In this document: piece after piece, positions 33,317 to 42,313 of the stretch
Numbering within the stretch: position 1 is the first letter of the stretch
Layout of the letters: each line of letters opens with the position of its first letter
NCBI GenBank assembly: GCA_027034975.1
Contig: JALVWQ010000062.1
Coordinates: 1-64,000, forward strand
DNA length: 64,000 bases
Direction: 5' to 3'
From: Campylobacteraceae bacterium
Lineage (GTDB): Bacteria; Campylobacterota; Campylobacteria; Campylobacterales; Sulfurovaceae
Notes under the pieces: model-generated
Database searches by the model: none
Told to the model about the DNA's origin: nothing
Seen by the model: the letters and a program-made list of their open reading frames with translations, nothing else
Made by a program: the position numbers and the translations under genes

Positions 33317-34667
33317 AGAAACTCTTCTTGCTCCCCATATACTTTTGCATATAGGCATCAAACGGCATTGCTATATTACGAATTAACAAAGTTCCCGTTT
33401 CGCTCACTTTTAGCTTATCTTCGCTTAAAGTTACAAGCCCTTCTTCTATAAATTCATTCAAAGATTCGAGAGAATCGGCAAAATACTCTTTAAAGTTGAT
33501 GCCAAGTTCACTCTCTACTCTTTTAATATCAATAGAGAAGTTTGCCATCAGCTCCATAATGACCTGTTTTCTGATATAGTCATCTTCGCTTAACTCTACA
33601 CCTCTCTCAAATGGCAACTTGCCACTCTCTATTGCATCTTCATAGGCTTTCATATCTTTTGTATTTTGAGCATAGTATCTAGCACCCTCGCCAATACTTG
33701 TTAGCCCAATGCCAATTAGGTTTGCACCACCTTTTGTTGTGTAGCCTTGAAAGTTTCTATGTAGCTCACCCTTCTCTATCGCTCCAAATAGCTCATCTTC
33801 AGGCTTTGCGAAGTGATCCATCCCTATCATCTTGTAGCCATTCTCTGTTAAAAAATCTATTGTATACTGAAAAATTGCTAACTTTGTTGCTGGGCTTGGA
33901 ATTGTTGTCTCATCAAACTTACGCATAGTCTTTTTAAGCCACGGTACATGGGCATAGTTAAACACAGCTAATCTATCTGGATTGAGCGTAACAATCTTCT
34001 TAAGTGTCTCTTGAAAGCTCTCTAAACTCTGGTATGGCAAGCCATAAATGAGGTCTGTATTGATACTATTGATCCCATAGCTTCTTGCTAAATCAACAGC
34101 AGCTTTTGTTAGCTCATAGGGCTGGACTCTATGCACCGCCTCTTGTACTTTAGCATCAAAATCTTGCACCCCAAAGCTAATACGGTTAAAGCCATGGCTT
34201 TTAAATACCTTCATCTGCTCTTCGTTAAAAAACCTTGGATCAATCTCGACACTAATCTCTGCCTCGCTAGAGAAGTTAGGAAATGCCTTTTTAATGTAGT
34301 CCATTATTGCATCTAGCTCATAAGCACTATAGTAAGTTGGCGTGCCACCCCCAAAGTGAAACTGAATAACTTCGCGAGAGGTATCTAAATGCGAGGCTAA
34401 AATATCTATCTCTTTTTTTAGATACTCTACATAGCGACTGAGCTTATTCTCTTTAGAGGTAAAGACAACATTACACCCACAAAAGTAACAAGCACTTCTA
34501 CAAAATGGCAGATGCACATAAAGCGAGAGTCTCTCTTTGCCCTCCTCTAGGTACTTTAAGTAGCTCTCATACTTAAAGTCGTCACTAAACTCTAGTGCAG
34601 TTGGGTAGCTTGTGTATCTTGGTCCTGGTTTAGAATATTTACTAAACTGCTCTAAATCTATACTCAT
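33303..34667 (-). CDS. hemN: Oxygen-independent coproporphyrinogen III oxidase
   Basis: Radical SAM enzyme of haem synthesis, making protoporphyrinogen IX without oxygen. 454 residues, full HemN length (not the shorter HemW type). The cluster motif is HLPFCRSACYFCGCNV (CX3CX2C followed by C). PRYTSYPTALEF at the N-terminus, FHFGGGTPTY and SRGRISFG-like FNRISFGVQDF are also typical. The ATG overlaps the last base of the argF stop (TAATG), so the two are coupled. Confidence 0.95.
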   Translation of the reverse strand: MSIDLEQFSKYSKPGPRYTSYPTALEFSDDFKYESYLKYLEEGKERLSLYVHLPFCRSACYFCGCNVVFTSKENKLSRYVEYLKKEIDILASHLDTSREVIQFHFGGGTPTYYSAYELDAIMDYIKKAFPNFSSEAEISVEIDPRFFNEEQMKVFKSHGFNRISFGVQDFDAKVQEAVHRVQPYELTKAAVDLARSYGINSINTDLIYGLPYQSLESFQETLKKIVTLNPDRLAVFNYAHVPWLKKTMRKFDETTIPSPATKLAIFQYTIDFLTENGYKMIGMDHFAKPEDELFGAIEKGELHRNFQGYTTKGGANLIGIGLTSIGEGARYYAQNTKDMKAYEDAIESGKLPFERGVELSEDDYIRKQVIMELMANFSIDIKRVESELGINFKEYFADSLESLNEFIEEGLVTLSEDKLKVSETGTLLIRNIAMPFDAYMQKYMGSKKSFSKTV

Positions 34668-35593
34668 TACTCACCTCTTTTGCTATCTAGCCAAACCATA
34701 ATACCCTTTTGAGCATGGAGTCTATTCTCAGCCTCGGTAAAGACAACTTCTGCATGCTGCTCAAGCACCTCTTCGCTCACCTCATACCCCCTATAGGCTG
34801 GTAGGCAGTGCAAGAAGATAGCATCGCTCTTTGCTAAAGCCATGAGATCGCTATCTACCATAAAGCCACTAAACTCTTTAATTCGCTTCTCTTTCTCATC
34901 CTCTTGCCCCATCGAAACCCAAGTATCTGTTGTTACAACATCGCAACCTCTCACAGCCTCTTTTGGATCGTTCCCAAAAATCAACTTTGCTCCACTTTTC
35001 TTTGCCAACTCTAACGCTCTGGCTACTACAGCTGCATCACACTCATATCCTTTTGGCGTTGCAACTCTTAACTCAAACCCCATAATTGCAGCCAAATAGA
35101 GCCACGAATGAGCCATATTGTTCCCATCACCAACATATGCAGCAATAGGATTCTGGGCTTTCCCAAACTCGATCATTGTTAAGTAGTCTGTCATTAATTG
35201 CACTGGGTGGTAGCTATCTGTTAAACCATTAATTACAGGTACCTTAGAATACTTTGCAAACTCCTCTAAGTCGCTTTGCTTATAGGTTCTAATCATCACC
35301 ATATCGACCATAGAGCTAATGACTCTCGCAGTATCTTTAAGCGGCTCACCCCGCCCTAACTGTAGATCGTTACTCGATAAGAAGAGTCCAACTCCACCAA
35401 GCTGATAAATTCCAACCTCAAAGCTCACTCTTGTTCTTGTAGAGCTCTTCTCAAAAATCATCCCTAAAGTCTGCTTCTCTAAATAGGGTACAAAGTTTCT
35501 CTCTTTTGTCTGCTTCTTTATCTTGATAGCTAAATCTATCATCTCTAAAAGCTCTTCTTTACTAAAATCGGCTAATGTTAAAAAGTGTCTCAT
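34667..35593 (-). CDS. argF: Ornithine carbamoyltransferase
   Basis: Condenses ornithine and carbamoyl phosphate to citrulline. 308 residues. The carbamoyl-phosphate site is [10 protein letters not shown]; the ornithine-type signature HCLPAYRG is present, separating it from aspartate carbamoyltransferase. The start at 35593 ([18 protein letters not shown]) is the family start and has AGGAAA upstream; a longer frame reaching 35737 has no homologous sequence. Confidence 0.96.
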   Translation of the reverse strand: MRHFLTLADFSKEELLEMIDLAIKIKKQTKERNFVPYLEKQTLGMIFEKSSTRTRVSFEVGIYQLGGVGLFLSSNDLQLGRGEPLKDTARVISSMVDMVMIRTYKQSDLEEFAKYSKVPVINGLTDSYHPVQLMTDYLTMIEFGKAQNPIAAYVGDGNNMAHSWLYLAAIMGFELRVATPKGYECDAAVVARALELAKKSGAKLIFGNDPKEAVRGCDVVTTDTWVSMGQEDEKEKRIKEFSGFMVDSDLMALAKSDAIFLHCLPAYRGYEVSEEVLEQHAEVVFTEAENRLHAQKGIMVWLDSKRGE

Positions 35594-35736
35594 TGGGTTT
35601 CCTGATATTGTAGAGTAAGATAGTGGAATTTTCCATATCGTAACTAAAAAGTGTATTTTACCATAATCTATCCCAATTATATTTAACACAAACTCTAAAA
35701 ATAAGGGATAGTTACATTTATATAATTCTAAAGACA

Positions 35737-35765
35737 ACTAGAGGACTCAATAAGAGTCCTCTAGT
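35737..35765. other. Perfect 12-bp hairpin in the argF / LysM-hydrolase divergent gap
   Basis: ACTAGAGGACTC-AATAA-GAGTCCTCTAGT. No annotated gene ends here: argF starts at 35593 on the minus strand and the hydrolase starts at 35917 on the plus strand. It therefore does not terminate a known transcript. It could be an operator for divergent promoters or the end of a small RNA. The rest of this 320-base gap shows nothing else I can support. Confidence 0.6.
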
Positions 35766-35916
35766 CTCTCTTAGATTGTGCGTAAAGTGCGTAAGATAGT
35801 TACTTTAAGAGCCAATATAGTAAAGAACACAATTTATCGTTAATCTTTTGTTAGTCAAGAACTGTTATAATTATCATACAAATACTTTAAAATTAAAGAA
35901 AATTCAAGAGGGATAC

Positions 35917-37338
35917 ATGTTAAAAAGAATCTATACAATATTGTTTACCGGTACGCTACTGAGTATGCAGCCAATTTTTGCAGCTCCACAAAAATCAACA
36001 AATATCAAAAAAATCATCCAAAAAAAAGATAAAATTATTGTAATCATCCACGAAAATGGAAAAGATAGAGAGCTTACACTTACAAGAGATGCACTCAACA
36101 TGCTTCTAAAGAAGAATAAAAAGAGTGCAGCAAATAAAAAGAAAGTAACCCAAACAAAAACTACCACAGCAAAAAAGAGTACTGTTGAAGAAAAATTAAA
36201 AAAAGAAGAAGCAAAAAAGAGCATTACTAAAAAAACTACAAAAGAAAATAAGAGTAAAAAGGTTACTGTTCAGAAGAAAGAGAAAACAAAAAAAGTAGCA
36301 ATACAAAAGAGTACGAAAAAGATTGCTCAAAAGAAGAGTCAAGAGAAGATAAAAAAAGGTCAGTACAAAGTTGCAAAAGGTGATACACTCTTCTCAATCG
36401 CATTAAAATATAAGGTCTCACTTGCAGATTTGGTAAAACTTAATAAACTAAAATCGACAACACTTATTCATCCAGGTGACATAATTAAAATTCCAGGTAC
36501 GAGCTTTATTGAGAGTGCAAAAAAAGAGGTTGCAGCAAATAAGAAAACTGTCTACAAAGTACAACATGGCGATACACTCTATTCTATCTCAAAAAAGTAT
36601 AATATGAAAGTGGCAACACTTAAAAAACTCAATAACCTCATACCACACCCTAAACTAAAGCCCGGTATGGAACTAACAGTCATTGGCAAACCAGTCGAAA
36701 TAAAAAGAAGAAGAATTCCTACAAAACATATTGTCAAAAGTGGCGAAACTATCTGGACAATTGCAAAAAAACATAATTTAACAATCAGACAATTAAGACT
36801 CTTAAACCCAAGAATAAAAACTCATAGACTAGAAGTTGGTACAATTCTTAATACCTCTAAAAGAGCTGCTTTGCAATTAGAAAAGTTAGCGAGATATAAA
36901 AAACGCTCTAGCAGATTAAGTGGTGTACTTGCTCGATACAAAAGACAAAGTAGATCTGGTAGCTCTAGAGATGTTGTAGCCTATGCAAAACGCTTTTTAG
37001 GAACTCGCTATGTTTGGGGTGCATCAAGACCTGGAGCATTTGACTGTTCAGGATTTACACAATATGTTATGCGTCATGCTAAAGGGCGTTCAATCCCTCG
37101 AGTCTCAAGAAGACAAGCTTACTATGGTCGCTATGTCTCAAGAAGAAACCTAAGAGCTGGTGATCTTATCTTCTTCGATACCTCTCGAAGAAGAAGAGGC
37201 TATGTAAACCATGTTGGTATCTATATTGGTAATGGTAAATTTATTCATGCAAGTAGTGGAAAGCACCGCGTCGTTATCACAAGCTTAAATAAACCTTTCT
37301 ACAGACAACGCTTCATGTGGGGAAGACGCATTAACTAA
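35917..37338 (+). CDS. LysM-NlpC/P60 murein hydrolase
   Basis: A 473-residue exported peptidoglycan hydrolase. Signal peptide 1-22 (cleavage likely after IFA), then a Lys-rich linker (about 65-140). Three LysM domains follow, starting near YKVAKGDTLFSIA, YKVQHGDTLYSIS and HIVKSGETIWTIA. The C-terminal NlpC/P60 domain has catalytic Cys in DCSGFTQYV, His in VNHVGIYIG and a third polar His in FIHASSG. NlpC/P60 enzymes cut the D-Glu to diaminopimelate bond of stem peptides. The ATG has AGAGGGAT upstream; an earlier frame start lacks a signal peptide. Confidence 0.93.
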   Translation: MLKRIYTILFTGTLLSMQPIFAAPQKSTNIKKIIQKKDKIIVIIHENGKDRELTLTRDALNMLLKKNKKSAANKKKVTQTKTTTAKKSTVEEKLKKEEAKKSITKKTTKENKSKKVTVQKKEKTKKVAIQKSTKKIAQKKSQEKIKKGQYKVAKGDTLFSIALKYKVSLADLVKLNKLKSTTLIHPGDIIKIPGTSFIESAKKEVAANKKTVYKVQHGDTLYSISKKYNMKVATLKKLNNLIPHPKLKPGMELTVIGKPVEIKRRRIPTKHIVKSGETIWTIAKKHNLTIRQLRLLNPRIKTHRLEVGTILNTSKRAALQLEKLARYKKRSSRLSGVLARYKRQSRSGSSRDVVAYAKRFLGTRYVWGASRPGAFDCSGFTQYVMRHAKGRSIPRVSRRQAYYGRYVSRRNLRAGDLIFFDTSRRRRGYVNHVGIYIGNGKFIHASSGKHRVVITSLNKPFYRQRFMWGRRIN

Positions 37339-37443
37339 GCCTCTCCCACAAAAAAATTACAACTTTATATTTGTCATATTGTTTTTTAAATTTTAATTTA
37401 CAAATAATTAAGATAGAATATAAAAAAATTTTTGGATAGAGAT

Positions 37444-39279
37444 ATGAAAAAAGTATTACAGATAACACTTCTAGCAACCACGCTATCACTTATGCCGCTG
37501 CAAGCAGCAATTGCAGATGATATTAAAAAAACTGTTGAGAACTCAGGAAAAAAAGCTCCTTATGCAAGTATCTACCGAGACAACCTCTACGAACCCCTTT
37601 GGATTACCAAAAGTGGACTCAACGATCTTGGAAACGAACTTATAGAGCAGATCAAAAATGACAAAACAGTTACCCCTGACCAACCATACTACAAGCTCTA
37701 TAAAAGGGTAAGAAAAGCTCTTAAAAGTGGAGCATATAGTGCACAACTCGATCTTTTAATAAGCAAACTCTACTTTGCCTATATGAATAACCTCATCAAA
37801 GGGAGTATCGATTGGAATAAGTTCGATGCTGAAATTGCAAAATTAAGAAAAAAGTATGACTATTCAGTTGCATGGGAGCACTATGCACCACCATATAGTG
37901 CTAAGAAAATATTACAAATTGCACAACTCAATGGTTCATTCCAAAATGCTTTTAAAAAGGTAGAGCCTAGAAAATTCAAATATAAACAACTAAAAAAATA
38001 TTTAGAGAAGTATATCGCTATAGCTAATAGCGGGGGATGGAAAAGAGCCTATCCGAAAACAACCATTCGAGTCGGAGATTCAAATCCATCAATACCAACC
38101 ATCAGAAAACGATTAAAACTCGTTGGCGACCTTAATGGTTGTAGTGAGCCTATGGACTCTACTGTGTACGATAGCTGTATGGCTAAAGCTATAAAACGCT
38201 TTAAATTACGCCATGGATTAAAAGCATCCTCTACAATTGGTAAAAAAATTCGCAGGGAACTTCAAAGACCAGTGGGATACTACATTAAAAAGATACGTCT
38301 TAATCTCGATAGAATAAAATGGAGTAGCCGCAAAGAGAGTAGAGTGCATATCCACCTCAATATCCCTGCCTTTAGACTCTATCTATACGATGGACAACAA
38401 CTCGTAACAACAATGCGAGTTGTCACAGGAAAACCAGACCACCCAACACCAGTCTTTAGTGATGTTATGACGAGTATCGTCGTCAATCCATACTGGAGAA
38501 TTCCAGAGAGTATTGTAAAAAAAGAGATGTTAAAGCATTTAATCAAAAATCCTCACTACTATGATAGACAACATAAATATCTCTATAAAGGATGGGGTGC
38601 AAACTCTGAAAAAATTAACCCTTCGACTATCAATTGGAAAAAATACTTAGCCAAAGATAAACATATCCCATACCACTTTATGCAAGAGCCAAGTAGAAAA
38701 AATGCCCTTGGTAAGATAAAATTCCTCTTCCCAAATAAGTACTCTGTCTATATCCACGATACACCAAGTAAAAGACTTTTCTTTAGAGAGACACGAGCAT
38801 TTAGCCATGGTTGTATGCGAATCCAAAAACCAAGAGAGCTTCTAGAGGCTCTCGCACTCTACAATAGCAATATCAATGTAGACAAAATGATGAAAAAACT
38901 AGGAACCAATAAAAATACCATCTTAGCTCTTCGACGCAAAATTCCAATAGATATTACCTACCTTACCTCATTTGTAGACGATTATGGTAACCTTCACTTT
39001 AGACCAGATATATACGGATACGACAGACTGCAATTAAAGTCTCTTAAACGACAGGTAGCAGCCACTCCGAAGAGTACAAAGCATCAAAAAGCTCTCAAAA
39101 AGAGCAAAAAAGCAAAAGAGGCAAAAAAGAGCTCAAAATCCCAAAAAGAGAGTGAAAGAAAAGGTAAAAAAGCTTTAAAAAAGAGCACTCAAAAGATAAA
39201 CAGCCATAAAAAAACAACAAAAACTACTCAGCACAAAAAAAGAAAAAGCGATTATGAGGTAGTTGAGATAGGCTACTAA
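37444..39279 (+). CDS. L,D-transpeptidase (YcbB/LdtD-like)
   Basis: A 611-residue exported L,D-transpeptidase that forms 3-3 cross-links or attaches proteins to murein. Signal peptide 1-20 (LMPLQAAIA). A scaffold helical domain and a peptidoglycan-binding-1-like segment (about 210-270) follow, then a YkuD catalytic domain (about 295-480) with YIHDTPSKRLFF and the active-site motif SHGCMRI containing the nucleophile Cys. There is a long Lys/Ser-rich C-terminal tail. ATG 37444 is preferred over TTG 37432 because GGATAGAG is well spaced. It follows the LysM hydrolase gene by 105 nt. Confidence 0.92.
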   Translation: MKKVLQITLLATTLSLMPLQAAIADDIKKTVENSGKKAPYASIYRDNLYEPLWITKSGLNDLGNELIEQIKNDKTVTPDQPYYKLYKRVRKALKSGAYSAQLDLLISKLYFAYMNNLIKGSIDWNKFDAEIAKLRKKYDYSVAWEHYAPPYSAKKILQIAQLNGSFQNAFKKVEPRKFKYKQLKKYLEKYIAIANSGGWKRAYPKTTIRVGDSNPSIPTIRKRLKLVGDLNGCSEPMDSTVYDSCMAKAIKRFKLRHGLKASSTIGKKIRRELQRPVGYYIKKIRLNLDRIKWSSRKESRVHIHLNIPAFRLYLYDGQQLVTTMRVVTGKPDHPTPVFSDVMTSIVVNPYWRIPESIVKKEMLKHLIKNPHYYDRQHKYLYKGWGANSEKINPSTINWKKYLAKDKHIPYHFMQEPSRKNALGKIKFLFPNKYSVYIHDTPSKRLFFRETRAFSHGCMRIQKPRELLEALALYNSNINVDKMMKKLGTNKNTILALRRKIPIDITYLTSFVDDYGNLHFRPDIYGYDRLQLKSLKRQVAATPKSTKHQKALKKSKKAKEAKKSSKSQKESERKGKKALKKSTQKINSHKKTTKTTQHKKRKSDYEVVEIGY

Positions 39280-39421
39280 GCTCATCACTTCTCCTCTCTT
39301 GCTTAAACCCAAATATAAATTCTCTATCATAAATAAAATACATAAAAAATACATAAAATCTAAAAATTTATTTTAAATTAATCCATAAAATGGTAATATA
39401 TACAATTAGAACAAAAAAGGA

Positions 39422-40219
39422 ATGAAGATGAAAAAGCTATTTCTACTTCTGCCTCTACTCTTTCTTTTTGAAGCTTGCAATGTTGAAGAGCATAGTGCAA
39501 AAGTGGTTGATTCTGAGGTTGAGGGGTTAGAGTATCAGTGTGCTGGTCTCTTTAAGTATACAGATAAAAATGGCTCTATAAGCTGCAACCATATGCCTGT
39601 TGCCTTTATGCTTGGTCAAATAAAGCTTGGCTTGCTCTACGAAATACCTCAAGACTCTCTTGTATTTCCTCAAGATATTGTAAATGTTTCACGAGAGAAT
39701 GGAGATGATAAAAACCTTATTAAAGTACTAACACTCCTACAATCACTCGACGAAGACCAAAACCCTGAAAATGGCATTAAAATCCCTCTTGAAGTCCATA
39801 AAAAACTTACAACTTTTATCGATATAAAAGATATGGAGATAGAAGAGATTCAAGAGCTTGTCGAAAATCAATTAGAACGAAATATCACCTTTAAAGAACC
39901 AGTTAAAGTACTTCTGCATCTTCAAAAATCGATGAATCGTTATCACCTTCCTAAACTAAAATCAAAAATCTTAGAAGAGTTCGATACAGTCATTAATAAT
40001 AACTCAACTGATAACAATTCTTCTGATAATAATATACAAGATAACAATGACTCAAGCAACAATAAATGGGACAACAATAGCACAGATGATAACTCCTCTT
40101 TAGAGACAAATGCTACACTGCCCAAAAATAGTTCAGAGGAACTCAATAGTAGTCAAGAGAAGACGCAAGAGAATAATAGTAGTTTAGAGTCAAATGCAAC
40201 AAAAATGCAAAACTCATAA
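39422..40219 (+). CDS. Lipoprotein with Asn/Ser-rich C-terminal tail, unknown function
   Basis: A 265-residue lipoprotein candidate. The signal peptide ends in lipobox LFEAC, giving a lipidated Cys at residue 19. A conserved-looking domain (20-185) contains YQCAGLFKYTDKNGSISCNH, LGQIKLGLL and TLLQSLDEDQNPENGI, similar to short domains often found in Campylobacterota surface lipoproteins. The last 75 residues are almost only Asn, Ser, Asp, Glu and Thr. Function unknown. RBS AAAAAAGG is ahead of two close ATGs (39422, 39428). Confidence 0.75.
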   Translation: MKMKKLFLLLPLLFLFEACNVEEHSAKVVDSEVEGLEYQCAGLFKYTDKNGSISCNHMPVAFMLGQIKLGLLYEIPQDSLVFPQDIVNVSRENGDDKNLIKVLTLLQSLDEDQNPENGIKIPLEVHKKLTTFIDIKDMEIEEIQELVENQLERNITFKEPVKVLLHLQKSMNRYHLPKLKSKILEEFDTVINNNSTDNNSSDNNIQDNNDSSNNKWDNNSTDDNSSLETNATLPKNSSEELNSSQEKTQENNSSLESNATKMQNS

Positions 40220-40240
40220 TGCTCCAAAGAGCATATAGTT

Positions 40241-41212
40241 CTAGGAGTGTAGCAATTTAGCAGCCTCTTTGGCATGGTAGGTTATTATAATATCAGCTCC
40301 TGCTCTCTTAAAGCCTAGCAGGGTCTCCATCATTACTCTCTCATAGTCAATAACTCCAGCTTTTGCAGCCATCTTTAGCATAGAGTATTCACCACTTACA
40401 TTATAGACTGCTAGTGGTAATTTAGAGCTGTTTTTTATATCTCTCACAATATCCATATAGGCTAGGGCTGGTTTTACCATAAGGATATCGGCACCCTCTT
40501 TTTCATCCTCTAAACTCTCTAAAATTGCTTCGTTTCTATTTGCTGGATTCATCTGATAACTTCTTCTGTCGCCAAAACTAGGGGCACTCTCTGCTACATC
40601 ACGGAATGGTCCATAGTACGCAGAGGCAAATTTTGTAGAGTAGCTCATGATTGGTATATGTTTAAATCCAGCTTCATCTAAAGCCTCTCTAATGGCTACA
40701 ATCATTCCATCCATCATACCACTTGGTGCGATCATATCAGCCCCAGCTTTTGCATGAACTACCGCTTGCAAACCCAAATTTTTAAGTGTTATATCGTTAT
40801 CGACTGTCTCTAAGACCGGATCAAGCACACCACAATGCCCATGGTCAGTATATTCACAAAAACATAAATCTGTAGTTACAAAGATATCTGGATGAGCTGC
40901 TTTAATCTCTCTAACAGCTGTAGCAATGATTCCATGCTCACACATAGCATCACTTCCAACACTATCTTTTACATCTGGAATTCCAAAAAGAATAATCGAC
41001 TTAATACCAAGCCTCTTTAGCTCATCACACTCTTTGACAACCTCATCTATACTCATCTGAAACACACCTGGCATAGAGGCAACTTCATTCTTAATACCCT
41101 CACCACTTCTAACAAAGAGGGGATAGATAAAGTCATTCACACCTAGTGTTGTCTCTGTTAATAGATCTCTCAAAACCGGATTTAATCTTCTTCTTCTAAA
41201 TCTTGCAAACAT
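40241..41212 (-). CDS. hemB: Delta-aminolevulinic acid dehydratase (porphobilinogen synthase)
   Basis: Joins two 5-aminolevulinates to porphobilinogen in haem synthesis. 323 residues. Active-site Lys segments are [16 protein letters not shown] and [11 protein letters not shown]. The metal site reads [14 protein letters not shown], the Cys-rich Zn-binding version. RBS AAAGGAAAAC follows the left arm of element copy F. Confidence 0.96.
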   Translation of the reverse strand: MFARFRRRRLNPVLRDLLTETTLGVNDFIYPLFVRSGEGIKNEVASMPGVFQMSIDEVVKECDELKRLGIKSIILFGIPDVKDSVGSDAMCEHGIIATAVREIKAAHPDIFVTTDLCFCEYTDHGHCGVLDPVLETVDNDITLKNLGLQAVVHAKAGADMIAPSGMMDGMIVAIREALDEAGFKHIPIMSYSTKFASAYYGPFRDVAESAPSFGDRRSYQMNPANRNEAILESLEDEKEGADILMVKPALAYMDIVRDIKNSSKLPLAVYNVSGEYSMLKMAAKAGVIDYERVMMETLLGFKRAGADIIITYHAKEAAKLLHS

Positions 41213-41228
41213 TGTTTTCCTTTATGAA

Positions 41229-41338
41229 AAGCTTAGAGCTCAGAGCCAAGAGCTTAGTGCAAATTGTGCGACTTCGTCGCGTTTTATTAAAAGAAGTTAC
41301 CTTGTTAGCTCTCTGCTCTCAGCCCTTAGCTCTTAGCT
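41229..41338. repeat. Heptad-arm intergenic element, copy F (second hairpin deleted)
   Basis: The left arm is AAGCTTA, GAGCTCA, GAGCCAA, GAGCTTA. The right arm, read in reverse, has units exactly 7 nt apart (GCTAA, GAGCTAA, GGGCTGA, GAGCAGA, GAGCTAA). The core is only 41 nt (41266-41306). It keeps hairpin 1 GCGAC-TTC-GTCGC (41268-41280) and the ACCTTGTTAGCTCT tail but lacks hairpin 2. It lies between the radical SAM gene and hemB. Confidence 0.92.
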
Positions 41339-41368
41339 CGATATTAAATGCAACAGCATTTAATATCG
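41339..41368 (-). terminator. Perfect 13-bp hairpin overlapping the stop of the radical SAM gene
   Basis: CGATATTAAATGC-(4 nt)-GCATTTAATATCG. On the coding strand the first arm begins in the last two codons (Arg-Tyr) and includes the TAA stop; the second arm is its inverted copy and joins the right arm of element copy F. The stem is too AT-rich and lacks a T-run for a classic terminator. Confidence 0.65.
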
Positions 41369-42313
41369 ATACCCCGCTTTCGCTAACTCTTGTTTAATTC
41401 GTCCCATGAGATAGTTTTTACTCTCACCACACCAGCTAGGAGCTAGCAGAGAGTCATCTTCTATTCCAGCTGTAACTCTTTGTACTATTATATCTTTTGG
41501 CATCATCTCAATCGCTTTAATAAGTGTATCTATATACTCATTTAACTCAATTGGGGTAAATTCTCCACGATTATACTCGTTTGCTAGTATTGTATTTTTT
41601 ACCACATACAATGGATGGAACTTTATAGAGTCTATCCCCCACTCATATGCTGCTTTTGCGGAGTTGAGCATCATCTCTTGGTTTTCGCCTGGCAAGCCAA
41701 AAATAAGATGGCCACACACATTCAAGCCATACTCTTTCGCCCTCTTTATAGCCATCTCAACATTTTTAGCATCATGCCCTCTATTGATCCGATTGAGTGT
41801 CTCATCATAGATCGACTGAATGCCATACTCTATCCAAATCTCATGGCTCTTGCTCAATTCGCTTAAATACTCTAAAACACTCTCCTCTACACTATCGCTT
41901 CTTGTACCAATGCTAAGTCCAATAACATCTTTCTCCTCAAGAGCCTTAGAGTAGAGCTTTTGGAGAGTATCAAAAGGGGCATAAGTGTTTGTAAAAGCTT
42001 GAAAGTAAGCTAAGTACTTTTTGTATCCAAGCGGTTTGAACTCTCGCTTTGATCCATTAATTTGCGAAACCACTTGCATTAACTGAGACTCTATTAATGG
42101 ATTCTCCTGCGAGCTTAAGTTTAGAAAAATCTTATCTTTGTTTTTTGCAACATTTGGACTAAAAGAGTCATTTAAGCAGAAGGTACAGCCACCTTTAGCA
42201 ACAGTACCATCGATATTTGGACAGGTAAAGCCACCAATTGCTAGGGGGATCTTTTTAACACGCACCCCATACTTTGCTTGTAAATAACTTCCAAATGTTC
42301 TAATTTTTTGCAT
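41360..42313 (-). CDS. Radical SAM protein, TIGR01212 (YhcC/YtqA) family
   Basis: A 317-residue radical SAM protein. The cluster motif has the wide spacing of this family: CPNIDGTVAKGGCTFC. RTFGSYLQAKYGVRVKKIPL at the N-terminus, AYFQAFTNTYAP, GTRSDSVEESVLEYL and HLIFGLPGENQEMMLNSAKA are also typical. The family is related to oxygen-independent coproporphyrinogen oxidases and Elp3-type proteins; the substrate is not known to me. Its ATG is directly next to the purF stop, so it is co-translated. Confidence 0.88.
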   Translation of the reverse strand: MQKIRTFGSYLQAKYGVRVKKIPLAIGGFTCPNIDGTVAKGGCTFCLNDSFSPNVAKNKDKIFLNLSSQENPLIESQLMQVVSQINGSKREFKPLGYKKYLAYFQAFTNTYAPFDTLQKLYSKALEEKDVIGLSIGTRSDSVEESVLEYLSELSKSHEIWIEYGIQSIYDETLNRINRGHDAKNVEMAIKRAKEYGLNVCGHLIFGLPGENQEMMLNSAKAAYEWGIDSIKFHPLYVVKNTILANEYNRGEFTPIELNEYIDTLIKAIEMMPKDIIVQRVTAGIEDDSLLAPSWCGESKNYLMGRIKQELAKAGYRY

